Assembly: GCA_035275845.1 (NCBI GenBank)
Contig: DATEMD010000151.1
Coordinates: forward strand, 1-5,994
Origin: REEB95 sp035275845
GTDB lineage: Bacteria > Pseudomonadota > Alphaproteobacteria > ATCC43930 > CGMCC-115725
DNA length: 5,994 bases
Direction: 5' to 3'
Each line of letters opens with the position of its first letter. The first letter of the stretch is position 1. The position numbers and the translations under genes are program-made. Below, piece after piece: positions 1-5,931 of the stretch. Under the pieces are notes generated by a model that saw nothing but the letters and a program-made list of their open reading frames with translations, made no database searches and was not told the origin of the DNA.

Positions 1-466
1 CAAGGCCGAGCGCGAGAAGCGGGCACAGGAATTCGTCGAGCTGGTGCATCTGAAGGGCTTCGAGGACAGCTATCCATCGCAACTGTCGGGCGGCATGCGG
101 CAGCGCGTCGCCATCGCGCGGACGCTCGCGGTGGAGCCTGAGATCCTGCTGATGGATGAGCCGTTTGGCGCGCTTGACGCGCAGACCCGCGCACTGATGC
201 ACGAGGAGTTGCTGGCGATCATGCGGCGCGCGCCGAAAACGGTGGTGTTCGTTACCCACGACGTGCGCGAGGCCGTCTATCTCGCCGATCGCGTCGCGGT
301 AATGTCGGCGCGGCCGGGCCGCGTCAAGGAAATCGTCGATACCAAGTTCACGAGCAACGCGCGCGGTGAAGAGCTTTTGCAGACGCGCGAGTTCGCCGAT
401 AAGGTCGATCATCTGTGGAAATTGGTGCGCGACGAGGCAATCCGCGCCCAGGGCACGCGCGAATGA
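1..466 (+). CDS. ABC importer ATPase, NitT/TauT (SsuB/TauB) type, C-terminal part
   Basis: This is the nucleotide-binding subunit that powers an inner-membrane importer, seen from the cytoplasmic side. The reading frame is open from base 2, so the gene begins upstream of the window; the in-frame GTG at 44 is internal and not the real start. About 154 residues are visible. They contain the ABC signature LSGGMRQR (bases 83-106), Walker B ILLMDEP with its catalytic Glu (about 143-163), the D-loop GALD just after, and the switch His in VTHD (about 254-265). Walker A and the Q-loop must lie upstream. The LSGGMRQRVAIARTL and LMDEPFGALDAQTR stretches are typical of the SsuB/TauB/NrtD group. The stop TGA overlaps the ATG of the next permease (ATGA at 463-466), which indicates translational coupling. 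Family assignment is secure, but the substrate cannot be told from the ATPase. Confidence 0.95.
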   Translation, partial: KAEREKRAQEFVELVHLKGFEDSYPSQLSGGMRQRVAIARTLAVEPEILLMDEPFGALDAQTRALMHEELLAIMRRAPKTVVFVTHDVREAVYLADRVAVMSARPGRVKEIVDTKFTSNARGEELLQTREFADKVDHLWKLVRDEAIRAQGTRE

Positions 467-1275
467 GCGGCGCGGCCGCGCTCGAAGCCGATACGCGGCG
501 CATCGCGGCGCGTCCGCCGTTGGCTCAGCGCCTCGTCGGTGCGTTGTGGCGCGCGCTGCCGGTGATCCTGGTCTGTATCGCCTGGCAGATTGCGCCGTCC
601 GTCGGCCTCATCAATCCCGATGCGTTGCCGCCGTTGAGCGCCGTCGTGGCCGCGTGGTGGGGGCTGCTGATGGATGGCAGTCTGGCCAGCAACGGCATGA
701 CTTCGCTGTACGAGGTCGTCGTCGGTCTCGGCCTCAGCATCGTCGTCGGCATTGGCTCGGGCGTGCTGATGGCGTGGTATGCGCCGGTTGAGGCGATCGT
801 CAGCCCGCTGATGAAGAGCCTCTATCCGATGCCGAAATCGGCGCTGATTCCGGTGATGATCCTGTGGTTCGGCCTTGGCCCGAACTCCAAAATTGCCTCA
901 ATCTTCGCCGGCTGCCTGCTGCCGGTGGTGCTGAGCTCCTACAACGGCGCGCGCGGCGTCGACCAGACGTTGATCTGGTCCGCGCTCGGCCTCGGCGCGT
1001 CGCGGCGCCGCGTGCTGTGGGAGGTGGTGATTCCCGCCGCCTTGCCGGAAATCATGGCCGGCATCCGCAACGCGCTCGCCATCTCGTTCATCCTGATGGT
1101 GGCGGCCGAATTCCTCGTCGGCCAGCAAGGTTTGGGCTATGTGATTTCGTTCCTCGGCGATGGTGGTGTTTACGATGCCATGTTCGCCGGCGTGCTCACG
1201 GTCTCGGCCGTCGGCTTTCTCGCCGACCGCGTCTATCTCGTGTTCATGCAGCGGATGCTCCGATGGCGGGATTGA
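463..1275 (+). CDS. ABC importer permease 1, NitT/TauT (SsuC/TauC) type
   Basis: This is an integral inner-membrane permease of the binding-protein-dependent (BPD_transp_1) fold, 270 residues, the usual length for SsuC/TauC proteins. I chose the ATG at 463 because it overlaps the ATPase stop as ATGA; an in-frame ATG at 415 would bury 48 bases in the ATPase gene. After a short cytoplasmic N-terminus there are hydrophobic segments near residues 30-50, 83-107, 143-160, 205-220 and 239-262. The cytoplasmic coupling (EAA-type) loop is at about 173-195, with the conserved G and the IPAALP end, and it should dock on the ATPase. The stretch YPMPKSALIPVMILWFG (about 121-137) is typical of this family. 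It probably pairs with the product of the next gene as a heterodimer. Substrate is unknown. Confidence 0.93.
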   Translation: MSGAAALEADTRRIAARPPLAQRLVGALWRALPVILVCIAWQIAPSVGLINPDALPPLSAVVAAWWGLLMDGSLASNGMTSLYEVVVGLGLSIVVGIGSGVLMAWYAPVEAIVSPLMKSLYPMPKSALIPVMILWFGLGPNSKIASIFAGCLLPVVLSSYNGARGVDQTLIWSALGLGASRRRVLWEVVIPAALPEIMAGIRNALAISFILMVAAEFLVGQQGLGYVISFLGDGGVYDAMFAGVLTVSAVGFLADRVYLVFMQRMLRWRD

Positions 1276-2054
1276 GCGCGCCCAGCCGCCGTGAGACCTA
1301 TCTGACCGCGCTGCGCGTGGGATCGGGCATCGCGTTCTTCGCCGCCTGGCAGCTCACCGCCATGTCGCACGTCTTCTCGGATTTCCTGCTGCCGTCGGTG
1401 CCGGTGGTGTTCGAGCGACTGTGGCACGATTTGATTTCGGGCGATCTGCTCGACGGCATTCTGCTGACGTTGATCCGTACCTTCATCGGCTTCGTGCTGG
1501 CGGCGGTGGGCGGTGTCGCGCTCGGCGTCTCGATCGCGCGCATTCCCATCGTGCGCTGGTTCTTCGATCCGCTGATCTCGGTGGGATTGCCGATGCCCAA
1601 GATCGCCTTCCTGCCGATCTTCATGCTGTGGTTCGGCGTGTTCGACACGTCGAAGATTCTGATGGTGGCGTTCTCGTCGATCTTTCCGGTGATCGTCGAG
1701 GCCTGGGCCGGCACGCAGAACATCGACAAGTACATGACGTGGTCGGCGATGAGCCTGGGCGTCAACCGTCACCGCTTCCTATGGGAGATCGCGCTGCCGG
1801 CGGCGCTGCCGCAAGTGTTCACCGGCCTTCAGGTGGCGCTGCCGATCGCACTCATCGTCGACATCGTCTGCGAGATGCAGATGGGCGGCGAGGGCATGGG
1901 CGGCTCGATCATGAACGACATGCGCTTTGCCGACTCACCGGGCGTCTTCGCCTACATCATCGCAATCGCCATCGTCGGCATGATTCTGGTCAAGGCGATG
2001 GAGATCGTTCGCCGCCGGCTCTTGGTTTGGCACCAGGAGACGCAGACGGCGTGA
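1263..2054 (+). CDS. ABC importer permease 2, NitT/TauT (SsuC/TauC) type
   Basis: This is a second permease of the same fold, 263 residues from the ATG at 1263. That start lies 13 bases inside the end of permease 1 and gives the family's normal length; longer in-frame starts upstream would run deep inside permease 1. Hydrophobic segments fall near residues 17-34, 66-92, 131-148, 190-204 and 228-245. The coupling loop is at about 161-183, ending in LPAALP. It is a diverged paralogue of permease 1: both carry a PMPK...LPxxxLWFG block and a WSAxxLG...LWE...PAALP block at equivalent positions, but differ in the membrane segments. Two non-identical permeases with one ATPase suggest a heterodimeric channel, unlike the homodimeric SsuC/TauC systems. 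The gene ends 43 bases before the end of a convergent gene. No substrate can be assigned. Confidence 0.93.
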   Translation: MAGLSAPSRRETYLTALRVGSGIAFFAAWQLTAMSHVFSDFLLPSVPVVFERLWHDLISGDLLDGILLTLIRTFIGFVLAAVGGVALGVSIARIPIVRWFFDPLISVGLPMPKIAFLPIFMLWFGVFDTSKILMVAFSSIFPVIVEAWAGTQNIDKYMTWSAMSLGVNRHRFLWEIALPAALPQVFTGLQVALPIALIVDIVCEMQMGGEGMGGSIMNDMRFADSPGVFAYIIAIAIVGMILVKAMEIVRRRLLVWHQETQTA

Positions 2055-2100
2055 GCCGCGCTACGGCGCTTTCACCGTCGGAAGGATGACCGACCGGTCA
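2055..2100. terminator. Convergent gap with short inverted repeats; possible weak terminator
   Basis: This short stretch separates the ABC operon from the oppositely oriented formyltransferase-like gene. It holds a 4-base stem GCCG/CGGC at 2055-2058 and 2064-2067, followed by GCTTT. It also has a perfect 6-base inverted repeat TGACCG/CGGTCA at 2087-2092 and 2095-2100, which overlaps the stop codon of the - strand gene. Neither has a proper T-tract on either strand, so intrinsic termination is uncertain. Confidence 0.2.
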
Positions 2101-3021
2101 CTCGCCGAGGATGACGCCGGCTTCGATGCCGGCTTCGCCGGCTGCGACCTTCTTGCCGTCACCGAGGCGGCAGCGCTTGATCTCGACGAATCCGCCGTGC
2201 GCGTAGACGCTGAAGCCCTCTGGCGTGGATGCAACGATTTGTCCGGCCTTGAGGCCGCGCACTGCACCGAACGTCGCCGCCGGCCGCTTGCGCGCGTCGA
2301 ACAGAAAAAGCTTCTGGCCGCGATACTTGGTCCAGGCGCCGGGCGCGGGATCGCAGCCGCGGATCAGGTCGTAGATCCGGTCGATCGAGCTTGCCCAATT
2401 GACCTGCGATTCACGTTCGCGCACCCAGCCTTCATAGGTGGCGAGGCTTTCGTCCTGGGGCGATTCATGCGCGCGACCGTCGGCCACCGCCTGTGCCGCT
2501 TCGATCATCGCGGCGACGCCCATGTGGAAGATCTTATCGAAATAGAGCGTGCCGACGGTGTCGTCGGGACCGATTTCGACTTCGCGTGTCAGAATGATGG
2601 CGCCCTCGTCGAGACCGTCCGATGGACGCAGGATGGTGAGACCCGTGCGTTTCTCGCCGTTGATCACCGCCCAGCTGATCGCCGACGGCCCGCGATGCAG
2701 CGGCAGCAGCGACGGATGAAACAGCAGCATGCCGTGCTTCGGGAGGTTGACGAAAGGCTGCGGCAGGAATTGCGTGACGAAGGCGAGCAGGCCGATATCG
2801 GCATTGAGATTGCGCAACGTGTCGAGAGCTTCGGCCGCACCGTAATCCTTGAACTGGAACACCGGAATCTTGCGCTCGACGGCAGCCGCCCGGAGCGGAT
2901 CGGTTTTACCGCCCGGCTGTTCAGGTGGACTGAACACCGCGACGACTTGATCGCCGCGGCCGGCGAAAGCATCGAGAACGGCCTTGCCGAAGGCCTGCTG
3001 ACCGACAATGACCACACGCAT
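2098..3021 (-). CDS. 10-formyl-THF hydrolase-like / formyltransferase-family protein
   Basis: The protein has 307 residues with two domains: an N-terminal formyltransferase fold (about 1-180) and a C-terminal Fmt_C-like domain (about 205-300). The order and several stretches recall the N-terminal hydrolase domain of animal 10-formyltetrahydrofolate dehydrogenase (ALDH1L1): FHPSLLPLHRG (101-111), GLDEG (136-140), PDDTVGTLY (152-160), ATYEG (194-198) and IRGCDPAPGAW...GQKL (220-238). From memory, ALDH1L1 uses His106 and Asp142; here His102 and Asp138 keep the same 36-residue spacing. The Asn that Fmt has two residues before the His is Leu100. The likely activity is release of formate from 10-formyl-THF, or transfer of formyl to an unknown acceptor, in the cytoplasm. 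No aldehyde dehydrogenase or carrier domain follows. The ATG at 3021 has GGGGAG upstream with 9-base spacing, and lies 21 bases after bioD, so it is probably the third gene of that operon. The family is sure; the exact reaction is inferred. Confidence 0.85.
   Translation of the reverse strand: MRVVIVGQQAFGKAVLDAFAGRGDQVVAVFSPPEQPGGKTDPLRAAAVERKIPVFQFKDYGAAEALDTLRNLNADIGLLAFVTQFLPQPFVNLPKHGMLLFHPSLLPLHRGPSAISWAVINGEKRTGLTILRPSDGLDEGAIILTREVEIGPDDTVGTLYFDKIFHMGVAAMIEAAQAVADGRAHESPQDESLATYEGWVRERESQVNWASSIDRIYDLIRGCDPAPGAWTKYRGQKLFLFDARKRPAATFGAVRGLKAGQIVASTPEGFSVYAHGGFVEIKRCRLGDGKKVAAGEAGIEAGVILGE
2116..2142. repeat. GCCGGC-rich direct/inverted repeat within a coding 3' end
   Basis: GCCGGCTTCG occurs at 2116-2125 and again at 2128-2137. 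The second copy is followed by another GCCGGC at 2137-2142, so 2128-2142 could form a 6-base GC stem with a 3-base loop. On the - strand the repeat encodes the EAGIEAG repeat near the C-terminus of the formyltransferase-like protein. It may be no more than a small in-frame duplication in GC-rich coding DNA. No T-tract follows it. Confidence 0.3.
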
Positions 3022-3030
3022 TTTTTCTTG

Positions 3031-3037
3031 TCTCCCC
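3031..3037 (-). promoter_or_regulatory. Ribosome binding site of the formyltransferase-like gene
   Basis: Read on the - strand, GGGGAGA lies 9 bases before the ATG at 3021, in the 21-base gap after the bioD stop. It is the strongest Shine-Dalgarno match of the - strand genes here. It supports this start and suggests independent ribosome loading within the operon. Confidence 0.6.
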
Positions 3038-3042
3038 GGCCC

Positions 3043-3738
3043 TCATCTAACATGCGTCGCCGCGCCGCAAAAGAGGTCGGCGAGGGTGGCGAAGGCGGGA
3101 TGTGGCGCGTCCGGTGTCAGCCGCGGAATTGCCACGACCGGGACCGGCGCCGTAAAACGCGCGAGAGAGCGTATGTTCTCGCTTAAGTCGACGGTAGAGC
3201 CGAGCGTTTCGCTTGCAACCACGGCGTGAACGCCGATGCTGCGACGTTGTAACGCAGCAAGCGCCGTCAGCGCATGGGTCTGCGCGCCGAGATAGGTGCC
3301 GGTGACGAGCAGCGCCGGAATCCCCAATGCGGCGAGCCAGTCGAGCACGGTGTGGCGTTCGGCGATCGGCGACATCACGCCGCCGACGCCTTCGATGACG
3401 ACGAATTCGGCCGCCGTTGTCGCCCGGCGCGAGAACGCGACGACGGCATCGAAGTCGACGTGCTGTCCTTCGGCCGCCGCCGCCATGTCGGGCGCCAGTG
3501 CGGCGTGATAACGAAACGGTGCGATGCGGTCGAGATTGGCCGGCGAAACCGGTTCGCCGAGCGCGGTCAGCAATGCGCCCGGATCGGTCGCTTGCGGCTT
3601 TGCCGGATCGAAGCCGCTGACCAGCGGTTTGAACGCGGCGATCGCACGGCCGGTGCGGCGAAGTTCGGCAACGAGTCCGCAGGCGACAAAGGTCTTGCCG
3701 ACGTCGGTGCCGGCGCCAGTGACAAAAATCGCGCTCAC
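3043..3738 (-). CDS. bioD: Dethiobiotin synthetase BioD
   Basis: BioD is a cytoplasmic ATP-dependent enzyme that joins CO2 to 7,8-diaminopelargonate to form the ureido ring of dethiobiotin. The 231-residue length is normal (E. coli about 225). The P-loop GAGTDVGKT is at residues 8-16, with Lys15 and Thr16 for nucleotide and Mg binding. Lys37 in FKPLVSG matches the substrate-binding Lys of the E. coli enzyme. The IEGVGGVMSP segment (115-124) corresponds to the EGAGG loop, and VTGTYLGAQTHALT (145-158) to the late core strand and helix. The start is a GTG at 3738 whose last bases form the bioF stop (GTGA overlap), placing the P-loop at the expected distance and implying coupled translation. All key motifs are present; nothing looks broken. 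Confidence 0.97.
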   Translation of the reverse strand: MSAIFVTGAGTDVGKTFVACGLVAELRRTGRAIAAFKPLVSGFDPAKPQATDPGALLTALGEPVSPANLDRIAPFRYHAALAPDMAAAAEGQHVDFDAVVAFSRRATTAAEFVVIEGVGGVMSPIAERHTVLDWLAALGIPALLVTGTYLGAQTHALTALAALQRRSIGVHAVVASETLGSTVDLSENIRSLARFTAPVPVVAIPRLTPDAPHPAFATLADLFCGAATHVR

Positions 3739-4886
3739 GCCAGCACGCGCTCGCGCATCAATGCTGCCAACCGGTCGATATCGGTGTCGGCATGGCCAGC
3801 GGTGAAAGCGAACCGCAGCCGCGCCGTGCCATCGGGCACCGTCGGCGGCCGGATGGCGACGGCGAGGAAGCCTTCGTCTTCGAGCCGACGCGATGCCGCG
3901 AGCGCGCGCTCCGCTGTACCCAAAATCACGGGCACGATGGCGCTCTGCGCTTCGGGCAAGCCGGCGGCCCTAGTGAAGCGACGCGCGTTGCGCAACGGCT
4001 TCGCGACCAAGTCGCGGTCACTGGCGATGATATCGAGCGCCGCGCTGGCGGCGGCAACTGTCGCCGGCGGCAAGCCGGTCGAGTAGACGAAACTGCGGGC
4101 GCGGTTCGCGATCAGGTCGATGACCGCGCGCGACGCGCACAGATAGCCGCCGTAGCCGCCTACGGCTTTCGACAGCGTACCCATCTGCAACGGAATATCG
4201 GGCAGCGTGGCATGCGCGAACCGCGCGCCGCGGCCGTTGCCGACGACGCCGAGGCCGTGCGCATCGTCGACCATCAGCCACGCGTCGTGACGCGCCGCCA
4301 TGGCGGCGAGATCCGGCAGTGGGGCCAGATCGCCGTCCATCGAGAATACGCCCTCGGTCGCAACCAGCGCGTTGGCGTGCTGCGGCCGGAATTCGGCGAG
4401 CAGCGCGGCCGCGTGTTCGACATCGTTGTGGCGATAGGCGACGACGGTGGCCCGCGCCAGCCGCGCGCCCGCCCAAAGGCAGGCATGCGCAAGCTCGTCG
4501 ACCAGCACGAGATCGTCGCGGCCGATCAAGGCCGGAACAATGCCGGCGTTGGCGAGATAGCCCGAGCCAAAGACACATGCGGCTTCCGTGCCCTTGAGCC
4601 GCGCCAGTCGCGACTCAAGTGCGGCGAACAGCGGGTGGTTGCCGGTGACTAGACGCGATGCGCCGGCGCCGGTGCCGTAGCTTTCGAGCGCCGCGCTTGC
4701 GGCCGCCTTGATCTGCGGATGGTGCGACAGATTGAGATAATCATTGCACGAGAACGACACCAAGCGCCGTCCGTTGCGCAGCACGTGGATGCCGTCGGTG
4801 CGCGCCGTGTCAATCAGGGTGCGGCGCAACTGCCGCGCCTCGAGGTCACGCAGTTTCTGGGCGGCGAATTGATCGAGCGCGGTCAC
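3735..4886 (-). CDS. bioF: 8-amino-7-oxononanoate synthase BioF
   Basis: BioF is a PLP enzyme of the alpha-oxoamine synthase family. It condenses pimeloyl thioester with L-alanine to give KAPA, the first ring-atom step of biotin synthesis. From the GTG at 4886 the protein has 383 residues, matching the family. Lys240 in GTLSKAVGGYGGY is the Schiff-base lysine. VDDAHG (206-211) supplies the Asp and His that bind the PLP ring, and His134 in DELAHA is the ring-stacking His. SFSCNDYLNLS (44-54), SYGTGAGASRLVTGNH (69-84) and IRPPTVPDGTARLR (345-358) are family signatures. I prefer the GTG because TALDQFAAQKL matches usual N-termini. In-frame starts at 4937 and 4991 would add a basic, unconserved leader and run into the bioB control region or gene. 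The ribosome site before the GTG is weak (GAAAG). It is the first gene of the - strand operon and overlaps bioD by four bases. Confidence 0.96.
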   Translation of the reverse strand: MTALDQFAAQKLRDLEARQLRRTLIDTARTDGIHVLRNGRRLVSFSCNDYLNLSHHPQIKAAASAALESYGTGAGASRLVTGNHPLFAALESRLARLKGTEAACVFGSGYLANAGIVPALIGRDDLVLVDELAHACLWAGARLARATVVAYRHNDVEHAAALLAEFRPQHANALVATEGVFSMDGDLAPLPDLAAMAARHDAWLMVDDAHGLGVVGNGRGARFAHATLPDIPLQMGTLSKAVGGYGGYLCASRAVIDLIANRARSFVYSTGLPPATVAAASAALDIIASDRDLVAKPLRNARRFTRAAGLPEAQSAIVPVILGTAERALAASRRLEDEGFLAVAIRPPTVPDGTARLRFAFTAGHADTDIDRLAALMRERVLA

Positions 4887-4962
4887 GGGAGCTTTCGCTT
4901 GACGCTGGGTCCTTGTAGCCTTAACCCGGCATCGCATGAAAGCAAGACCGGAAGGGGTGGCA
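4887..4962. promoter_or_regulatory. Shared bioF/bioB divergent control region
   Basis: These 76 bases must hold signals for both biotin transcripts unless transcription enters from elsewhere. On the + strand, CTTGAC at 4898-4903 fits an alphaproteobacterial -35 element. A weak TAACCC follows at 4922-4927 at about the right distance, which would give a short bioB leader of about 30 bases. On the - strand a weak TTCATG / TACAAG pair with 17-base spacing could serve bioF. GCTTTC (4891-4896) and GAAAGC (4938-4943) form a distant 6-base inverted repeat. I found neither a TTAT-N2-ATAA box of the BioR kind nor a full BirA operator. Promoter positions are guesses from sequence. Confidence 0.35.
4951..4957 (+). 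promoter_or_regulatory. Ribosome binding site deciding the bioB start
   Basis: GAAGGGG ends five bases before the ATG at 4963. The other in-frame ATG at 4936 has no purine-rich stretch in front of it. This site therefore favours a 322-residue BioB over a 331-residue form. Confidence 0.7.
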
Positions 4963-5931
4963 ATGCCGAAGGACGCCGAGCGGCACGACATCCGGCACGA
5001 TTGGACGCGGAACGAGATCGCGGCGCTCTACGATCTGCCATTCGGCGAGCTGCTGTTCCGCGCGCAGACGCTGCACCGCCGTCATTTCGAGCCCAACCAA
5101 GTCCAGCTTTCGACCTTGCTGTCGATCAAGACCGGGGGCTGTCCGGAGGACTGCGCCTATTGTCCGCAGAGCGCGCATTACGAGGCCGGCGTCGACGCCG
5201 CCAAGCTGATGGACGTCGACGCAGTCCTTGCCGAAGCGCGCACCGCCAAAGCGCAAGGCGCGCAGCGGTTCTGCATGGGCGCGGCGTGGCGCGAGCCCAA
5301 GGACCGTGATCTCGACGCGGTCTGCGACATGGTCGCGGGCGTCAAGGCGCTCGGGCTCGAAACCTGTGCGACGCTCGGCATGTTGACGGGCGACCAGGCG
5401 CAACGCCTCAAGACCGCCGGGCTCGACTACTACAATCATAATCTCGATACCGCACCCGAGTTCTACGGCGCGATCATCGGCACGCGGCAGTACCAGGATC
5501 GTCTCGATACGCTCGCGCATGTGCGCACGGCAGGAATGAAAGTGTGCTGCGGCGGCATCGTTGGCATGGGCGAAAACCGCGAACATCGCGTCGGCCTGAT
5601 TGCCGCGCTCGCCAATTTGCCCGAGCATCCCGACAGTGTGCCGATCAACATGCTGGTCAAAGTCGCGGGCACACCCCTGGCTGATGCTGAACAGCTCGAT
5701 GATCTCGAATTCGTGCGCACCATCGCGGTTGCGCGCATCTGCATGCCGAAATCGGTGGTACGGCTGTCGGCCGGGCGAGAAGGCATGAGCGAGGCGTTGC
5801 AGGCGCTGTGCTTCCTGGCCGGCGCCAATTCGATCTTCTGCGGCACGCGGTTACTGACGACGCCCAATCCGGCGCGCGACGTCGATCGCGCGATGATGGA
5901 CCGGCTTGGCCTGTCGCCGATGGCGTCGTGA
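4963..5931 (+). CDS. bioB: Biotin synthase BioB, radical SAM
   Basis: BioB is the cytoplasmic radical SAM enzyme that inserts sulfur into dethiobiotin to make biotin, using a [4Fe-4S] cluster for SAM cleavage and a [2Fe-2S] cluster as sulfur donor. From the ATG at 4963 it has 322 residues (E. coli 346). The CxxxCxxC motif is CPEDCAYC, with Cys60, Cys64 and Cys67. The second-cluster ligands Cys104 (RFCMGAAWR), Cys135 (ETCATLGM), Cys195 (KVCCGGIVGMGE) and Arg267 (VRLSAGR) are all present. Each sits exactly seven residues later than my recollection of the E. coli numbering, so the core has no net insertion or deletion across those positions. YYNHNLDT (156-163) and VPINMLVKVAGTPL (226-239) are further signatures. 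A good ribosome site precedes the ATG. The gene is first on the + strand and its TGA overlaps the GTG of bioA. The enzyme looks complete and functional. Confidence 0.98.
   Translation: MPKDAERHDIRHDWTRNEIAALYDLPFGELLFRAQTLHRRHFEPNQVQLSTLLSIKTGGCPEDCAYCPQSAHYEAGVDAAKLMDVDAVLAEARTAKAQGAQRFCMGAAWREPKDRDLDAVCDMVAGVKALGLETCATLGMLTGDQAQRLKTAGLDYYNHNLDTAPEFYGAIIGTRQYQDRLDTLAHVRTAGMKVCCGGIVGMGENREHRVGLIAALANLPEHPDSVPINMLVKVAGTPLADAEQLDDLEFVRTIAVARICMPKSVVRLSAGREGMSEALQALCFLAGANSIFCGTRLLTTPNPARDVDRAMMDRLGLSPMAS

Noticed and set aside
864..1262. N-terminal extension of permease 2 upstream of 1263
   Set aside because: The extra residues are Arg/Pro-rich and overlap permease 1 in another frame; the 1263 start gives normal family length.
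2098..3021. Housekeeping methionyl-tRNA formyltransferase (fmt)
   Set aside because: The fold is right, but the catalytic Asn is missing, the loop reads HPSLLPLHRG and the C-terminal motifs fit the 10-formyl-THF hydrolase domain; no def or tRNA-related neighbour is present.
2086..3186. A 366-codon + strand open frame opposite the formyltransferase-like gene
   Set aside because: Its translation is Arg/Asp/Glu-rich without family motifs, while the - strand frame has clear catalytic motifs. It is a shadow frame of GC-rich coding DNA.
3792..4652. A 286-codon + strand open frame opposite bioF
   Set aside because: It lacks recognisable motifs, is rich in Arg and Gly, and lies wholly opposite well-supported BioF.
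4913..4927. TTGTAGCC as a possible BirA operator half-site
   Set aside because: The matching inverted half-site is missing at the expected spacing downstream, and the half-site itself is imperfect.
4921..5628. A 235-codon - strand open frame opposite bioB
   Set aside because: It is antisense to the radical SAM core of BioB, has no motif, and would cross the bioF/bioB control region.
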